Assembly: GCA_036403155.1 (NCBI GenBank)
Contig: DASWRM010000040.1
Span: forward strand, 1-43,980
Direction: 5' to 3'
Source of the DNA: Gaiellales bacterium
GTDB lineage: Bacteria > Actinomycetota > Thermoleophilia > Gaiellales > JAICJC01
Length of the DNA: 43,980 nt
Shown here in pieces: positions 15,143 to 21,796 of this stretch. The position numbers and the translations under genes are program-made. The notes under the pieces are model-generated. The model was not told the origin of the DNA. It saw only the letters and a program-made list of their open reading frames with translations, and did not search any database. The number at the start of each line of letters is the position of its first letter. Within the stretch, counting starts at the first letter, position 1.

Positions 15143-15851
15143 TTCCGCCGAGCGGCTGGCGGTCCGCGCCGCCGCGGGTGACGAGCATGCCGGGCAGGAG
15201 CTGGTCGCGACCATGCGCCCGCTCGTCTCGGCCATGGCCGCACGGTTCGCCGGGCGCGTGCCGCGGTCCGATCTGGAACAGGCGGGCATGGTGGGCGTGC
15301 TGCATGCGGCACGGGGCTTCGACCCGTCGCAGGGGACGCCGTTCGGCGGCTACGCCGCCCCGTTCGTGATGGGCGAGATGCTGAGCTGCGTCCGGCAGCT
15401 GGCCTCGCCGGTGCGGGTGCCGCGCTCGGTCGCCGATGCGGAGCGCGCGGTCACCAGGGCGATGGAGGAGCTGACGGCCCGCGACAGGCGCAGCCCGACA
15501 CCCGACGAGATCGCGACGCACGCCGGGCTCGACGCCGACGCGGTGCTGGAGGCGCTGCGGGCGCGAGTCGCCTCGACCGCCGTGCCCCTCGACGAGCCGG
15601 GGGTGGAGCAGGCGTCGACACCGGACCCGGCGCTGCAGGAGGTCGAGCAGCGGCTGGATCTCGGCGCTCGGCTCGACCGTCTCGACCGGCGCAGCCGGAC
15701 CGCCGTGGTGCTCCGTTTCGGGCTCGAGCTCTCCCAGCGTGAGATTGCCGAGCGCCTGGGTATCTCGCAGATGCACGTCTCGCGGCTGCTGCGGGCCGCA
15801 ATGGCGACGCTTGCCGACGATGGGGAGGAGGCCGATGCGGTCAGGAGATGA
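15129..15851 (+). CDS. SigB/SigF/SigG-type RNA polymerase sigma factor
   Basis: A 240-residue group-3 sigma-70 factor. Region 2 runs from about residue 20 (LVATMRPLVSAMAARF, SDLEQAGMVGVLHAARGFDP, FGGYAAPFVMGEML), region 3 follows RVPRSVADAER, and region 4 ends in LSQREIAERLGISQMHVSRL, the -35-binding helix-turn-helix. The promoter-melting part of region 2.3 is shorter and more divergent than in its neighbour at 16664. GTG 15129 overlaps the upstream small gene. The 3' end overlaps the convergent RsbW gene by 11 nt. Probably held inactive by one of the two RsbW kinases and directed at GTTT/GGGTAT-like promoters. Confidence 0.9.
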   Translation: MSRRDSAERLAVRAAAGDEHAGQELVATMRPLVSAMAARFAGRVPRSDLEQAGMVGVLHAARGFDPSQGTPFGGYAAPFVMGEMLSCVRQLASPVRVPRSVADAERAVTRAMEELTARDRRSPTPDEIATHAGLDADAVLEALRARVASTAVPLDEPGVEQASTPDPALQEVEQRLDLGARLDRLDRRSRTAVVLRFGLELSQREIAERLGISQMHVSRLLRAAMATLADDGEEADAVRR

Positions 15852-16248
15852 TCGAGCGCGCGAACGTGACGGTCGCGCCGCCGTCCAGCCGTCGCGGATC
15901 GATGCTGTACCGCGTGCAGAGACGGTCGAGCAGCGTCAGGCCCGCGCCCGCGCCGGCCGGCACCCGGCCGTCCGGGAAGCCGCGCCCGCGGTCGGCGACG
16001 GTGATCTCCAGCTCGGTCGGGGAGCGGCTGAAGGACACCTCGATCTCGCCGTCGCCGCGCTGACCGTAGGCGTGCACGATCGCGTTCGCGCAGATCTCCG
16101 ACAGCACGAGCTTGAGGTCGTCGAGATCCTCGTCCGGCATGCCGAGGCCCTCCGCCGCTCCCACCAGCGCCTGCCGGGACACGGAGAGGAACGCCGGGTC
16201 GGCGGGGATCGTTATCGAGGCGATCGCCTGGAGGCTGTTCGTTGACAT
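15841..16248 (-). CDS. RsbW-type anti-sigma factor kinase (HATPase), second copy
   Basis: A 135-residue GHKL-fold anti-sigma factor. N box LKLVLSEICANAIVHAYG near 44-61, G1 box VADRGRGFPDG near 90-100, lid GAGLTLLDRLCTRYSID near 107-123. It lacks an adjacent STAS gene, so it must share the antagonists encoded near 14 kb or be regulated otherwise. ATG 16248 lies 9 nt after TACGCT read on the minus strand. It is convergent with, and overlaps, the 15129 sigma gene and is divergent from the 16266 gene with only 17 nt between starts. Confidence 0.9.
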   Translation of the reverse strand: MSTNSLQAIASITIPADPAFLSVSRQALVGAAEGLGMPDEDLDDLKLVLSEICANAIVHAYGQRGDGEIEVSFSRSPTELEITVADRGRGFPDGRVPAGAGAGLTLLDRLCTRYSIDPRRLDGGATVTFARSIIS

Positions 16249-16265
16249 CAGACCTGAAGCGTACC

Positions 16266-16580
16266 GTGCGGATCCGGTGCGAGACCGGCCCAGCCGGCGC
16301 CGAGATTGCGGCGCAGGTGGTGCTCGCGATGGCGACGCGTGCCAGCATCACGCCCCTGGCCGCCGACCGGCTGCGCGGTGACGTGGCGTCCGCGCTTCGC
16401 ACGTGCGAGGTCGCGGTCGGCGTGGAGTGCGCGACCGAGGACCGCGCTGTCACGGTCGCGATCGACGCCCCGCGGCCGGCGCTGGAGCGGATGGCGGCGG
16501 CGCTCGAGGCGCACGGGCCGGAGGCGCTGGACGGCCGGTTGGTGATGCGCGTCCGGCGGGCGCATCTTCGCCAGGTGTGA
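16266..16580 (+). CDS. Second small degenerate RsbW-like protein upstream of a sigma factor gene
   Basis: A 104-residue protein; helix PAGAEIAAQVVLAMATRASI, then DRLRGDVASALRTCEVAV and strand VECATEDRAVTVAIDAP. ATP-binding boxes are absent. The order of elements parallels the 14813 product, and both sit directly before a sigma gene on the same strand and divergent from an RsbW gene. GTG 16266 is preferred over TTG 16242, which would overlap the divergent RsbW start. Function unknown; a sigma-specific binding partner is inferred. Confidence 0.65.
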   Translation: MRIRCETGPAGAEIAAQVVLAMATRASITPLAADRLRGDVASALRTCEVAVGVECATEDRAVTVAIDAPRPALERMAAALEAHGPEALDGRLVMRVRRAHLRQV

Positions 16581-16663
16581 GGATGTTTCATCCGCCGACC
16601 GGCTGCACACCCATGTGTGAGCGCCGAGCCGGCGTGCAGCCACCGAAGGAGCCACTCACCCAC

Positions 16664-17440
16664 ATGCCCGCACATGACCACCGCACCGACACCGAGCTCG
16701 TCATGGCCCACCGCCAGGGTGATGCGAACGCGCGAGAGGTGCTGATCCTCCGCTATTCCGGTCTTGCCCGCGCGATCGCGCGCCGGTTCTCCCGTCGCGG
16801 CCTCGCCTATGACGACATCGTGCAGAGCGGCTACCTGGGCCTGATCCAGGCGGTCGACCGCTACGACACGTCCCGCGGCGTGCCGCTGCAGGCATACGCC
16901 GCACGCACGATCGAGGGCGAGATCATGCACCTCTTCCGTGACCGCGGGTGGGCCGTGCGTGTGCCGCGCTCGCTGCAGGAGATGAGCCGCTCGCTGGCCG
17001 CCGTCTCCGAGCAGCTTGGGCACCGCCTCGGTCGCAAGCCGACCGTTGCCGAGCTCTGTGAGGCGACGGGGCACTCCGAGGATGAGGTCAACGAGGCGCT
17101 CGCGGCGCAGCGCGCCTACGTGGCCGAGCCGCTGACGGAGCCGGGTGCGTCCGGGGAGCGCGACGAGGACGCACGGCCGGTGCCGGCGCTGATGGTCGAC
17201 GAGACGGGCTTCGACTCGGTGGGCGACCGCGACCAGATCGCCTCCGCGCTGCGCCACCTTCCGGCCCGCGAGCGCGACATCGTCCGGCTTCGCTTCGTCC
17301 ACGAGATGACGCAGTCGGAGATCGCCGAGCAGGTCGGCGTCAGCCAGATGCACGTCTCCCGGCTGCTCCGGTCCGCTCTCGCCACGCTGCGCGAGGTGGT
17401 CGAGGAAGAGTCCCAGCCCGCGAGCGCACAGGCGTCGTAA
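16664..17440 (+). CDS. SigB/SigF/SigG-type RNA polymerase sigma factor, second copy
   Basis: A 258-residue group-3 sigma-70 factor. Region 2: LILRYSGLARAIARRFSRRG, YDDIVQSGYLGLIQAVDRYD, YAARTIEGEIMHLFRDRGW and RVPRSLQE; region 3: LGRKPTVAELCEATGHSEDE; region 4: LPARERDIVRLRF and SEIAEQVGVSQMHVSRLLRS. This copy keeps the full region 2.3-2.4 and is the better candidate for recognising GTTT/GGGTAT promoters. AAGGAG lies 13 nt before ATG 16664; an in-frame ATG at 16613 would add 17 residues. It ends before a strong hairpin shared with the convergent PRC-barrel gene. Confidence 0.92.
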   Translation: MPAHDHRTDTELVMAHRQGDANAREVLILRYSGLARAIARRFSRRGLAYDDIVQSGYLGLIQAVDRYDTSRGVPLQAYAARTIEGEIMHLFRDRGWAVRVPRSLQEMSRSLAAVSEQLGHRLGRKPTVAELCEATGHSEDEVNEALAAQRAYVAEPLTEPGASGERDEDARPVPALMVDETGFDSVGDRDQIASALRHLPARERDIVRLRFVHEMTQSEIAEQVGVSQMHVSRLLRSALATLREVVEEESQPASAQAS

Positions 17441-17452
17441 CCCGGTCAGCTC

Positions 17453-17488
17453 GAGGCCCGGGCCCGCCCGCCGGCGGCCCCGGGCCTC
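17453..17488. terminator. Bidirectional hairpin terminator
   Basis: Perfect 10-bp stem GAGGCCCGGG (17453-17462) with CCCGGGCCTC (17479-17488) between the convergent sigma and PRC-barrel genes. No U-tract on the plus side, as is usual in high-GC actinobacteria. Confidence 0.65.
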
Positions 17489-17505
17489 GTCGCGTATCGG
17501 GGGCG

Positions 17506-17835
17506 CTACGCGTCCCCGGTGTCGAGGATCGCGCCGCTGACCAGCTCGAGCTGCAGCGACCCGGCCTCCGTCCAGCGCGGCCGGCGGCCGCGGCGGCGGT
17601 AGTACTCGACGTCGTCGACCATGTGCAGCGGCGAGGTGACCGCGACGTGGCCGTTCGGGATCATCGTCAGTGCCAGGGGCAGGAAGTAGACGCGACCGGA
17701 CGTCGCTTCGACCTCGAAGCCGAGGACGGTGTCCTCGACGGGGTCGAGGATCAGGTCGCTGATCTGCCCCACCGGGTGGTCACCGACGAACACGCGCATC
17801 CCCCGCAGGTCGCTCAATCGTTGAGTCGGTGACAC
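17506..17835 (-). CDS. PRC-barrel domain protein
   Basis: A 109-residue protein with a PRC-barrel-like start: RLSDLRGMRVFVGDHPVGQI, then DLILDPVEDTVLGFEV, ending in an acidic tail. PRC barrels occur in RNA-processing and photosynthetic proteins and as free stress-related domains in actinobacteria; the ligand is unknown. GTG 17835 is chosen because it follows a GGGAAT -10 box by 9 nt (leaderless) and matches the domain start; ATG 17799 (MRVFVG) is a later option. It is divergent from the DUF6458 gene with back-to-back SigB-like promoters. Confidence 0.8.
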   Translation of the reverse strand: MSPTQRLSDLRGMRVFVGDHPVGQISDLILDPVEDTVLGFEVEATSGRVYFLPLALTMIPNGHVAVTSPLHMVDDVEYYRRRGRRPRWTEAGSLQLELVSGAILDTGDA

Positions 17836-17844
17836 GACTGTCCG

Positions 17845-17871
17845 ATTCCCCGGTCGTCGGAGCCGCGAAAC
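17845..17871 (-). promoter_or_regulatory. SigB-type promoter of the PRC-barrel gene
   Basis: Minus strand GTTT (17871-17868), 17-base spacer, GGGAAT (17850-17845), 9 nt to GTG 17835. GGGAAT fits the Bacillus SigB -10 consensus GGGWAW. Confidence 0.6.
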
Positions 17872-17886
17872 CAGCTCCGTCCGCCG

Positions 17887-17911
17887 GTTTGCGCACCCCG
17901 CGCCGGGGTAG
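17887..17911 (+). promoter_or_regulatory. SigB-type promoter of the DUF6458 gene
   Basis: GTTT (17887-17890), 15-base spacer, GGGTAG (17906-17911). Unlike the other sites it is followed by a 37-nt leader with AAAGGAG before the ATG at 17949. Its -35 lies 15 bp from the -35 of the divergent promoter. Confidence 0.68.
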
Positions 17912-17948
17912 TCACCCCGTGCACCAGCGACGAAAGGAGCGGGCAACC

Positions 17949-18188
17949 ATGGGCATCGGTGCTTCCATCGTGCTGATCGCGGCCGGGGCCATCCTGCGGT
18001 TCGCGGTGACCCTAAACACGACGATCGGCAGCGCGACCGTGAACTGGAACATCGTCGGCGACGTGCTGATGATCGTCGGCGCGATCGGCCTGCTGCTGTC
18101 AGTCCTCTGGATGGCAATGGCGTCGCGCCGCACGACCGTGGCCGCCGACGACGGCTACGACCGGGCCGACCGGCCGTACGCCCCGTAA
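17949..18188 (+). CDS. DUF6458-type small membrane protein
   Basis: A 79-residue protein beginning MGIGASIVLIAAGAILRFAV, with a second hydrophobic helix VGDVLMIVGAIGLLLSVLWM and a short polar, Tyr/Asp-rich tail. This two-helix layout matches the actinobacterial DUF6458 family, whose function is unknown. Start ATG 17949 has GAAAGGAG at proper distance. A SigB-type promoter upstream suggests a role in the membrane under stress. A perfect hairpin terminator follows at 18195. Confidence 0.85.
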   Translation: MGIGASIVLIAAGAILRFAVTLNTTIGSATVNWNIVGDVLMIVGAIGLLLSVLWMAMASRRTTVAADDGYDRADRPYAP

Positions 18189-18194
18189 CAGCTC

Positions 18195-18224
18195 GCCGCG
18201 GGCGGCCGGCGGGCCGCCCGCGGC
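18195..18224. terminator. Strong hairpin terminator between convergent genes
   Basis: Perfect 13-bp stem GCCGCGGGCGGCC (18195-18207) with GGCCGCCCGCGGC (18212-18224), loop GGCG. It separates the DUF6458 gene from the convergent RpoD-like sigma gene. Confidence 0.75.
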
Positions 18225-18251
18225 GCCGACCACGGTACGTCGCGGGGTCCG

Positions 18252-19076
18252 CTACCCGGCGTACCAGGGCGCCAGGGCGCCGCTCGAGCGCAGCGTCCCC
18301 AGAGCGGCAAGCTCGAGCTGGTGCACGCGCTGACGCGAGATCGCCAGCAGCTGGCCGACACGGTCGGCGCTGCGCGGGCCGCCGCCGTCGAGGCCGTAGC
18401 GCAGCTCGATGACGACCCGCTGGCGTTCGGGCAGGTGCGCGAGCTCGTGGGCCAGCGCCTCCCGGCGTTCCGTGTCGAGCAGCTGCTCCTCGGTGCTCGT
18501 CGGGTGCACCGCCCGCTCCATCTCGTGCTCGAACTCGGCGCCGGCTACCTGAGACACGCTGTCGATGTCGATCAGGAACGACACCCGCTCGACCGGCATG
18601 CCGACCGCCTCGGCAACCTCGCCGTCAGTCGGCGGGCGGCCGAGCCGGTCCTCGAGCCGGGCGCGGACACGCCGCACCTTCACCACCCGCTCGGCCGTGT
18701 GGACGGGAATGCGAACGGCGCGGCCGTTGTTGTGGACGCCCCGCTGCACCGCCTGCCGGATCCACCAGGTGGCGTACGTCGAAAACTTGAGGTCGCGGCG
18801 CCAGTCGAACTTCTCCACCGCCCGGATCAGCCCGACGGTGCCCTCCTGGATCAGGTCGACCAGCGGCACTCCGTGCCCGCGGTAGTGCTTGGCGATCGAC
18901 ACCACGAGGCGCAGGTTCGATTCGATCATGCGGCGGCGGGCGGCGGGGTCGCCCATCTCCACGCGGCGCGCGAGCATGCGCTCCTCAGCCTTGGTCAGGA
19001 GTGGACGGCGGCCGATCTCACGGAGGTAGACATCGAGCGATTGCTCGCCGCCGGAGCGCTGTGCCACATCCTGCAT
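18252..19076 (-). CDS. RpoD/HrdB-like (group 2) RNA polymerase sigma factor
   Basis: A 274-residue sigma-70 factor of the primary-like group. Region 1.2 [21 protein letters not shown], region 2 [59 protein letters not shown], region 3 after [11 protein letters not shown], and region 4 [20 protein letters not shown] with the helix-turn-helix [15 protein letters not shown]. Region 1.1 is missing, so it is an alternative, non-essential type. ATG 19076 lies 9 nt after a GGGCAT box with GTTT 16 nt further up, suggesting that the SigB-type sigma factors switch it on and extend the cascade. Confidence 0.93.
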   Translation of the reverse strand: MQDVAQRSGGEQSLDVYLREIGRRPLLTKAEERMLARRVEMGDPAARRRMIESNLRLVVSIAKHYRGHGVPLVDLIQEGTVGLIRAVEKFDWRRDLKFSTYATWWIRQAVQRGVHNNGRAVRIPVHTAERVVKVRRVRARLEDRLGRPPTDGEVAEAVGMPVERVSFLIDIDSVSQVAGAEFEHEMERAVHPTSTEEQLLDTERREALAHELAHLPERQRVVIELRYGLDGGGPRSADRVGQLLAISRQRVHQLELAALGTLRSSGALAPWYAG

Positions 19077-19085
19077 TCGCCCCCG

Positions 19086-19111
19086 ATGCCCGCGCGCGGA
19101 CGCGCGGAAAC
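19086..19111 (-). promoter_or_regulatory. SigB-like promoter of the RpoD-like sigma gene
   Basis: Minus strand GTTT (19111-19108), 16-base spacer, GGGCAT (19091-19086), 9 nt to ATG 19076. One -10 mismatch (T to C). Confidence 0.5.
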
Positions 19112-19134
19112 CTGTCTTGTCGCGTGCGCGCGGT

Positions 19135-19160
19135 GTTTCTCCGCAGGTCCGCTCGGGAAG
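19135..19160 (+). promoter_or_regulatory. SigB-like promoter of the 35-aa hydrophobic peptide gene
   Basis: GTTT (19135-19138), 16-base spacer, GGGAAG (19155-19160), 9 nt to the ATG at 19170. The spacing is the same as on the divergent sigma gene, in mirror image. GGGAAGAAG could also be read as a ribosome-binding site. Confidence 0.5.
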
Positions 19161-19169
19161 AAGTGGTCC

Positions 19170-19277
19170 ATGCCAATTCTCACCGCATTTCCGCTTCTCG
19201 CCCTCGGAACGGGCATCGGCATCATCGGCCTGATCATCATCATCATCGTGGTGATCCTGCTGCTTCGCGTTCTCTGA
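19170..19277 (+). CDS. Small hydrophobic single-helix peptide (35 aa)
   Basis: A 35-residue ORF starting [17 protein letters not shown], followed by an unbroken Ile/Val/Leu run and ending in LLLRVL. It would form one membrane helix, with almost no charge apart from the final Arg. No named family is recognised. Support for a real gene: a SigB-like promoter exactly 9 nt before the ATG, divergent placement from a sigma factor gene, and fully hydrophobic content. It could be a stress-induced membrane modulator. The ATG at 19170 is the only sensible start. Confidence 0.55.
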   Translation: MPILTAFPLLALGTGIGIIGLIIIIIVVILLLRVL

Positions 19278-19410
19278 CGCGAGGCGCGCCCGTTTGGTGT
19301 TTGTAAGACATTTCGCAATCCGCTAGTGGTTCGTGCGGCGGGCTGCTACAACCACCGTGAGGGTCGCATCGAGCAGTCTGCCTCTCCGTCTCGGCTGCCC
19401 TTGAAGCACC

Positions 19411-19446
19411 GCCTCCCGTCCGCGCTGGAGCCCGCGGGCGGGAGGC
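19411..19446. terminator. Long GC hairpin in the 19278-19494 intergenic region
   Basis: GCCTCCCG (19411-19418) pairs with CGGGAGGC (19439-19446), continued by CCGCG (19420-19424) with CGCGG (19433-19437), separated by a T-G position. The 217-bp region lies between the convergent peptide and HD genes. I see no ORF or tRNA in it; the hairpin probably stops transcription from either side, though an RNA element cannot be excluded. Confidence 0.5.
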
Positions 19447-19494
19447 ACGTGCTTGGGGTCGACCTTCAGGCAGACGCCGGTTCTTGCGGCGCCG

Positions 19495-20061
19495 CTACGT
19501 CTCGGGCGTGTTGAGGTAGCGGACGTCCGAGAACACTCGCCGCACCATCGGCTCGAACTCCTCGACCGGGAGCGAGTCGTACGCCGGGTCGAAGCAGTTC
19601 TGGTCGTACAGCTCGCAGAACTCTGCGCAGGCGTCGAACCACTTGTGCGCGCGGTAGCGGTCGCGGGCGTTGCGGTCGCCCCCCGAGTGGTGGGCGTAGT
19701 AGTACATCTGGAACAGCCCGTGGTGCTTGACGATCCAGCACAGCTCGGGCCGGACATAGGGCTTCAACACGGCGGCGGTCATCTCGCCGTGCGTGTACGG
19801 CGCAAGCTCGTCGCCGATGTCGTGCAGGAGTGCGGCGACGACGTACTCCTCGTCGCGGCCGTCGCGCAGCGCGCGCGTCGCGGACTGCAGCGAGTGCTCG
19901 TAGCGCGTCACCTGATACCCGGCGAACGACGTTCGCAGCCGCGCGAGCGCTTCCAGCATGCGATCCGGGAGCACCGTGATGTACTCCTCCTCGTAGCGAT
20001 CGAGCAGCGCGTAGTCCTCGGCCGTCCCGTCGGCCATGCTCGTGAAGCGAACGGTCTCCAC
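19495..20061 (-). CDS. HD-domain protein, PhnZ/MIOX-like
   Basis: A 188-residue HD-superfamily protein. Metal motifs: His in TRYEHSLQSATRA (about 56), HD pair in VAALLHDIGDELAPYTHGEM (about 79-92, with a further His), HH in WIVKHHGLFQMYYYAHHSGG, and a later Asp in KWFDACAEF. The spacing and the extra histidines resemble PhnZ-type mixed-valent di-iron oxygenases more than phosphohydrolases; the substrate is unknown. GTG 20061 lies 6 nt after TACACT, a leaderless arrangement. It stands alone, separated from the FMN reductase by about 60 bp. Confidence 0.8.
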   Translation of the reverse strand: METVRFTSMADGTAEDYALLDRYEEEYITVLPDRMLEALARLRTSFAGYQVTRYEHSLQSATRALRDGRDEEYVVAALLHDIGDELAPYTHGEMTAAVLKPYVRPELCWIVKHHGLFQMYYYAHHSGGDRNARDRYRAHKWFDACAEFCELYDQNCFDPAYDSLPVEEFEPMVRRVFSDVRYLNTPET

Positions 20062-20122
20062 GCGCCCAGTGTACCGAGCCGGCTGGGCCGGCGGCACAGC
20101 TGCCGCCGGCCCAGCGACACGG

Positions 20123-20671
20123 TCAGGCCGCAAGTGGCTGGGCCTCGGCGAGCAGATGCTCGACCGCGACCGCCAGGCGCGCCGCCTGGTTGGCCTTGAG
20201 GTTGCCGTCGCCGTCGAACTGCTCGTGCGCCTGGGCGAGCGAGAAGTCGGACGCCACGACCCGCGCACCGATGATGCCGAGCACCTTGCGCAGCTCGGCC
20301 TGCGCCCACATGCCGCCGTACCCGCCGGTGCTGGCGCCGATCACCGCCACGGGCTTTCCCTTCAGCGCGTTGTCGGGGAATGGCGTCGACGCCCAGTCGA
20401 GCGCGTTCTTGAGCGTGCCGGGGATCGACCCGTTGTATTCCGGGGTGGCGATGATGACGGCGTCGGCCGCCTGGAGCTCGTCACGCAGCCGCTGCACCGG
20501 CTCGGGCACGGGCTCCGGGTCGGATCGGTCACCGTGGAAGTGGGGGATGTCGGCGAGCCCGGCGAAACGGCGCAGCTCGACGCCGGCAGGCGCCTGCTCC
20601 TCCACGGTGCGGAGGAGCAGGCTGTTGTAGGAGTCCGGCCGCAGGCTGCCTGAGATGGTCAGCACGCGCAT
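20123..20671 (-). CDS. NADPH-dependent FMN reductase (flavodoxin-like fold)
   Basis: A 182-residue flavoprotein. FMN phosphate loop GSLRPDSYNSLLLR near residues 8-21, and the family signature ATPEYNGSIPGTLKNALDW near 75-93 with GASTGGYGG later. It reduces FMN, quinones or azo compounds with NADPH. The gene begins 5 nt after the stop of the YceI gene, so both are one operon driven from the promoter at 21254-21282 and probably controlled by the divergent MarR regulator, which suggests a quinone- or electrophile-responsive unit. Confidence 0.9.
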   Translation of the reverse strand: MRVLTISGSLRPDSYNSLLLRTVEEQAPAGVELRRFAGLADIPHFHGDRSDPEPVPEPVQRLRDELQAADAVIIATPEYNGSIPGTLKNALDWASTPFPDNALKGKPVAVIGASTGGYGGMWAQAELRKVLGIIGARVVASDFSLAQAHEQFDGDGNLKANQAARLAVAVEHLLAEAQPLAA

Positions 20672-20676
20672 GGTGG

Positions 20677-21213
20677 TTAGGCCTGCTTCACGAACGACAG
20701 GCTGGCATGGAGGCCGACGGTCTCGTCGAGCAGGAAGCCGCCGCCGGGGAGCGGGGCGTTCCACTGGACGCCGTGCTCGACGCGGTTCACCTCGCCGTCG
20801 AGCTGGAGGCCGACCCGCTCGTTGCCCCACGGATCGGTGTCGGGCCCGGTGACGGTCGCGTGCAGCGTGACCGGCCTGGTGACGCCCTTCAGCGTCAGCT
20901 CGCCCTCGACCCGGTCGGGAGCGACCAGCGTGCCGCTGAACGTCGCCTCCGGGTAGCGCTCGACGTCGAAGAAGTCGGGGGACTTGAGGTGGCCGTCGCG
21001 GGTCCCGTCATGGGTGTCTGCGGTGCCGGTCTTGATGGTGCCGCTGACGCGCGGCTGCTCGCCGCCCTCGAGCGATGCCTCGAACTCGAGGAACGCGCCG
21101 CGGATGGTGGAGATCTTCATGTGCCGGACGGTGAACTCGACGGCAGAATGCGCCGCGTCGGCGCTGTAGCTGCCGGCGGGGATCGTCCCCTGTGTGATCT
21201 CTATGGTGCTCAT
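20677..21213 (-). CDS. YceI family lipid/isoprenoid-binding protein
   Basis: A 178-residue YceI beta-barrel protein: AGSYSADAAHSAVEFTVRHM near 13-32, then a TRDGHLKSPDFFDVERYPEA block and the C-terminal VQWNAPLPGGGFLLDETVGL. Family members bind amphiphiles such as polyisoprenoids or fatty amides inside the barrel. There is no signal peptide, so this is a cytoplasmic version. ATG 21213 has AAGGAG 7-8 nt upstream. First gene of the pair with the FMN reductase and divergent from marR. Confidence 0.93.
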   Translation of the reverse strand: MSTIEITQGTIPAGSYSADAAHSAVEFTVRHMKISTIRGAFLEFEASLEGGEQPRVSGTIKTGTADTHDGTRDGHLKSPDFFDVERYPEATFSGTLVAPDRVEGELTLKGVTRPVTLHATVTGPDTDPWGNERVGLQLDGEVNRVEHGVQWNAPLPGGGFLLDETVGLHASLSFVKQA

Positions 21214-21253
21214 GGAATGGCTCCTTCGTCCGATGTATACTTGAGCTAGCAAC

Positions 21254-21282
21254 AATCTAGCACTGGAAAGTTGAGCCGTCAA
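21254..21282 (-). promoter_or_regulatory. Sigma-70 promoter of the yceI-FMN reductase pair
   Basis: Minus strand TTGACG (21282-21277), 17-base spacer, TAGATT (21259-21254). Its -35 lies inside the first operator repeat, so a regulator bound there would block it. Confidence 0.65.
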
Positions 21283-21300
21283 GTATTGAGCCCTCAAGTA
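21271..21300 (+). promoter_or_regulatory. Tandem operator for the MarR regulator
   Basis: Two 15-bp direct repeats, TTGAGCCGTCAAGTA (21271-21285) and TTGAGCCCTCAAGTA (21286-21300), differ at one base, and each contains the dyad TTGA-N4-TCAA. A related half-site ACTTGAG lies at 21238-21244. The repeats cover the yceI -35 and the possible TTG starts of marR. Confidence 0.65.
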
Positions 21301-21762
21301 TTAAATGCATGGCTGCCGCTGCTGCGGAGCCACGCGGAGCTGAGCCGTGCGATGAACGCCACGCTGATCGCGGAGCACGGCCTGACGCTGAACGACTACG
21401 ACGTGCTCGTGCAGCTCGCCGACGCGCCGGGCCGCGTCCTGCGCCGGGTCGACCTCGCGGACAGGGTGGTTCTGTCCGCCTCGGGCATCACCCGCCTGCT
21501 CGAGGGGCTGGAGCGGGCCGGCTACGTCTGCAAGCGCTCGTGCTCGTCCGACGCGCGTGTGACCTACGCGATGCTGACCGACGCCGGCCACGAGAAGCTG
21601 GTCGAGGCGTCGAGGACGCATCACGCCGACATCGAGCGCCTGTTCACGGAGCACTTCAGCGAGCAGGAGCTGGCGACGCTGGGCACGCTGCTCGGCCGGC
21701 TCGTCTGCCCGGCCGCACGCGCCGCTGCCGCCGCCACGGCAGCCGCACCGGTCGCCTCCTGA
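21271..21762 (+). CDS. MarR family transcriptional regulator
   Basis: About 163 residues, winged helix-turn-helix. Dimerisation helix WLPLLRSHAELSRAMNATLI, then LTLNDYDVLVQLADAPGRVL, recognition helix LSASGITRLLEGLERAGYV and wing with SCSSDARVTYAMLTDAG. The end is an Ala-rich tail. No ATG fits the domain start; TTG 21271 or TTG 21286 lies within the tandem operator, while ATG 21352 would cut the first helix. A TATACT box at 21235-21240 could be its -10. Position opposite yceI-FMN reductase and the operator dyads indicate that it represses that operon and itself. Confidence 0.88.
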   Translation: MSRQVLSPQVLNAWLPLLRSHAELSRAMNATLIAEHGLTLNDYDVLVQLADAPGRVLRRVDLADRVVLSASGITRLLEGLERAGYVCKRSCSSDARVTYAMLTDAGHEKLVEASRTHHADIERLFTEHFSEQELATLGTLLGRLVCPAARAAAAATAAAPVAS

Positions 21763-21796
21763 GGCCCGCGCCGCCCGCGTGGTATAGCGTGGCGGC

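Noticed and set aside
16585-16613. GTTT upstream of the second sigma gene as a SigB-like promoter
   Set aside because: No GGGNAN box at 15-17 bases.
19278-19494. tRNA or other known RNA gene in the 217-bp gap
   Set aside because: No cloverleaf or recognised RNA motif; only a terminator-like hairpin is visible.
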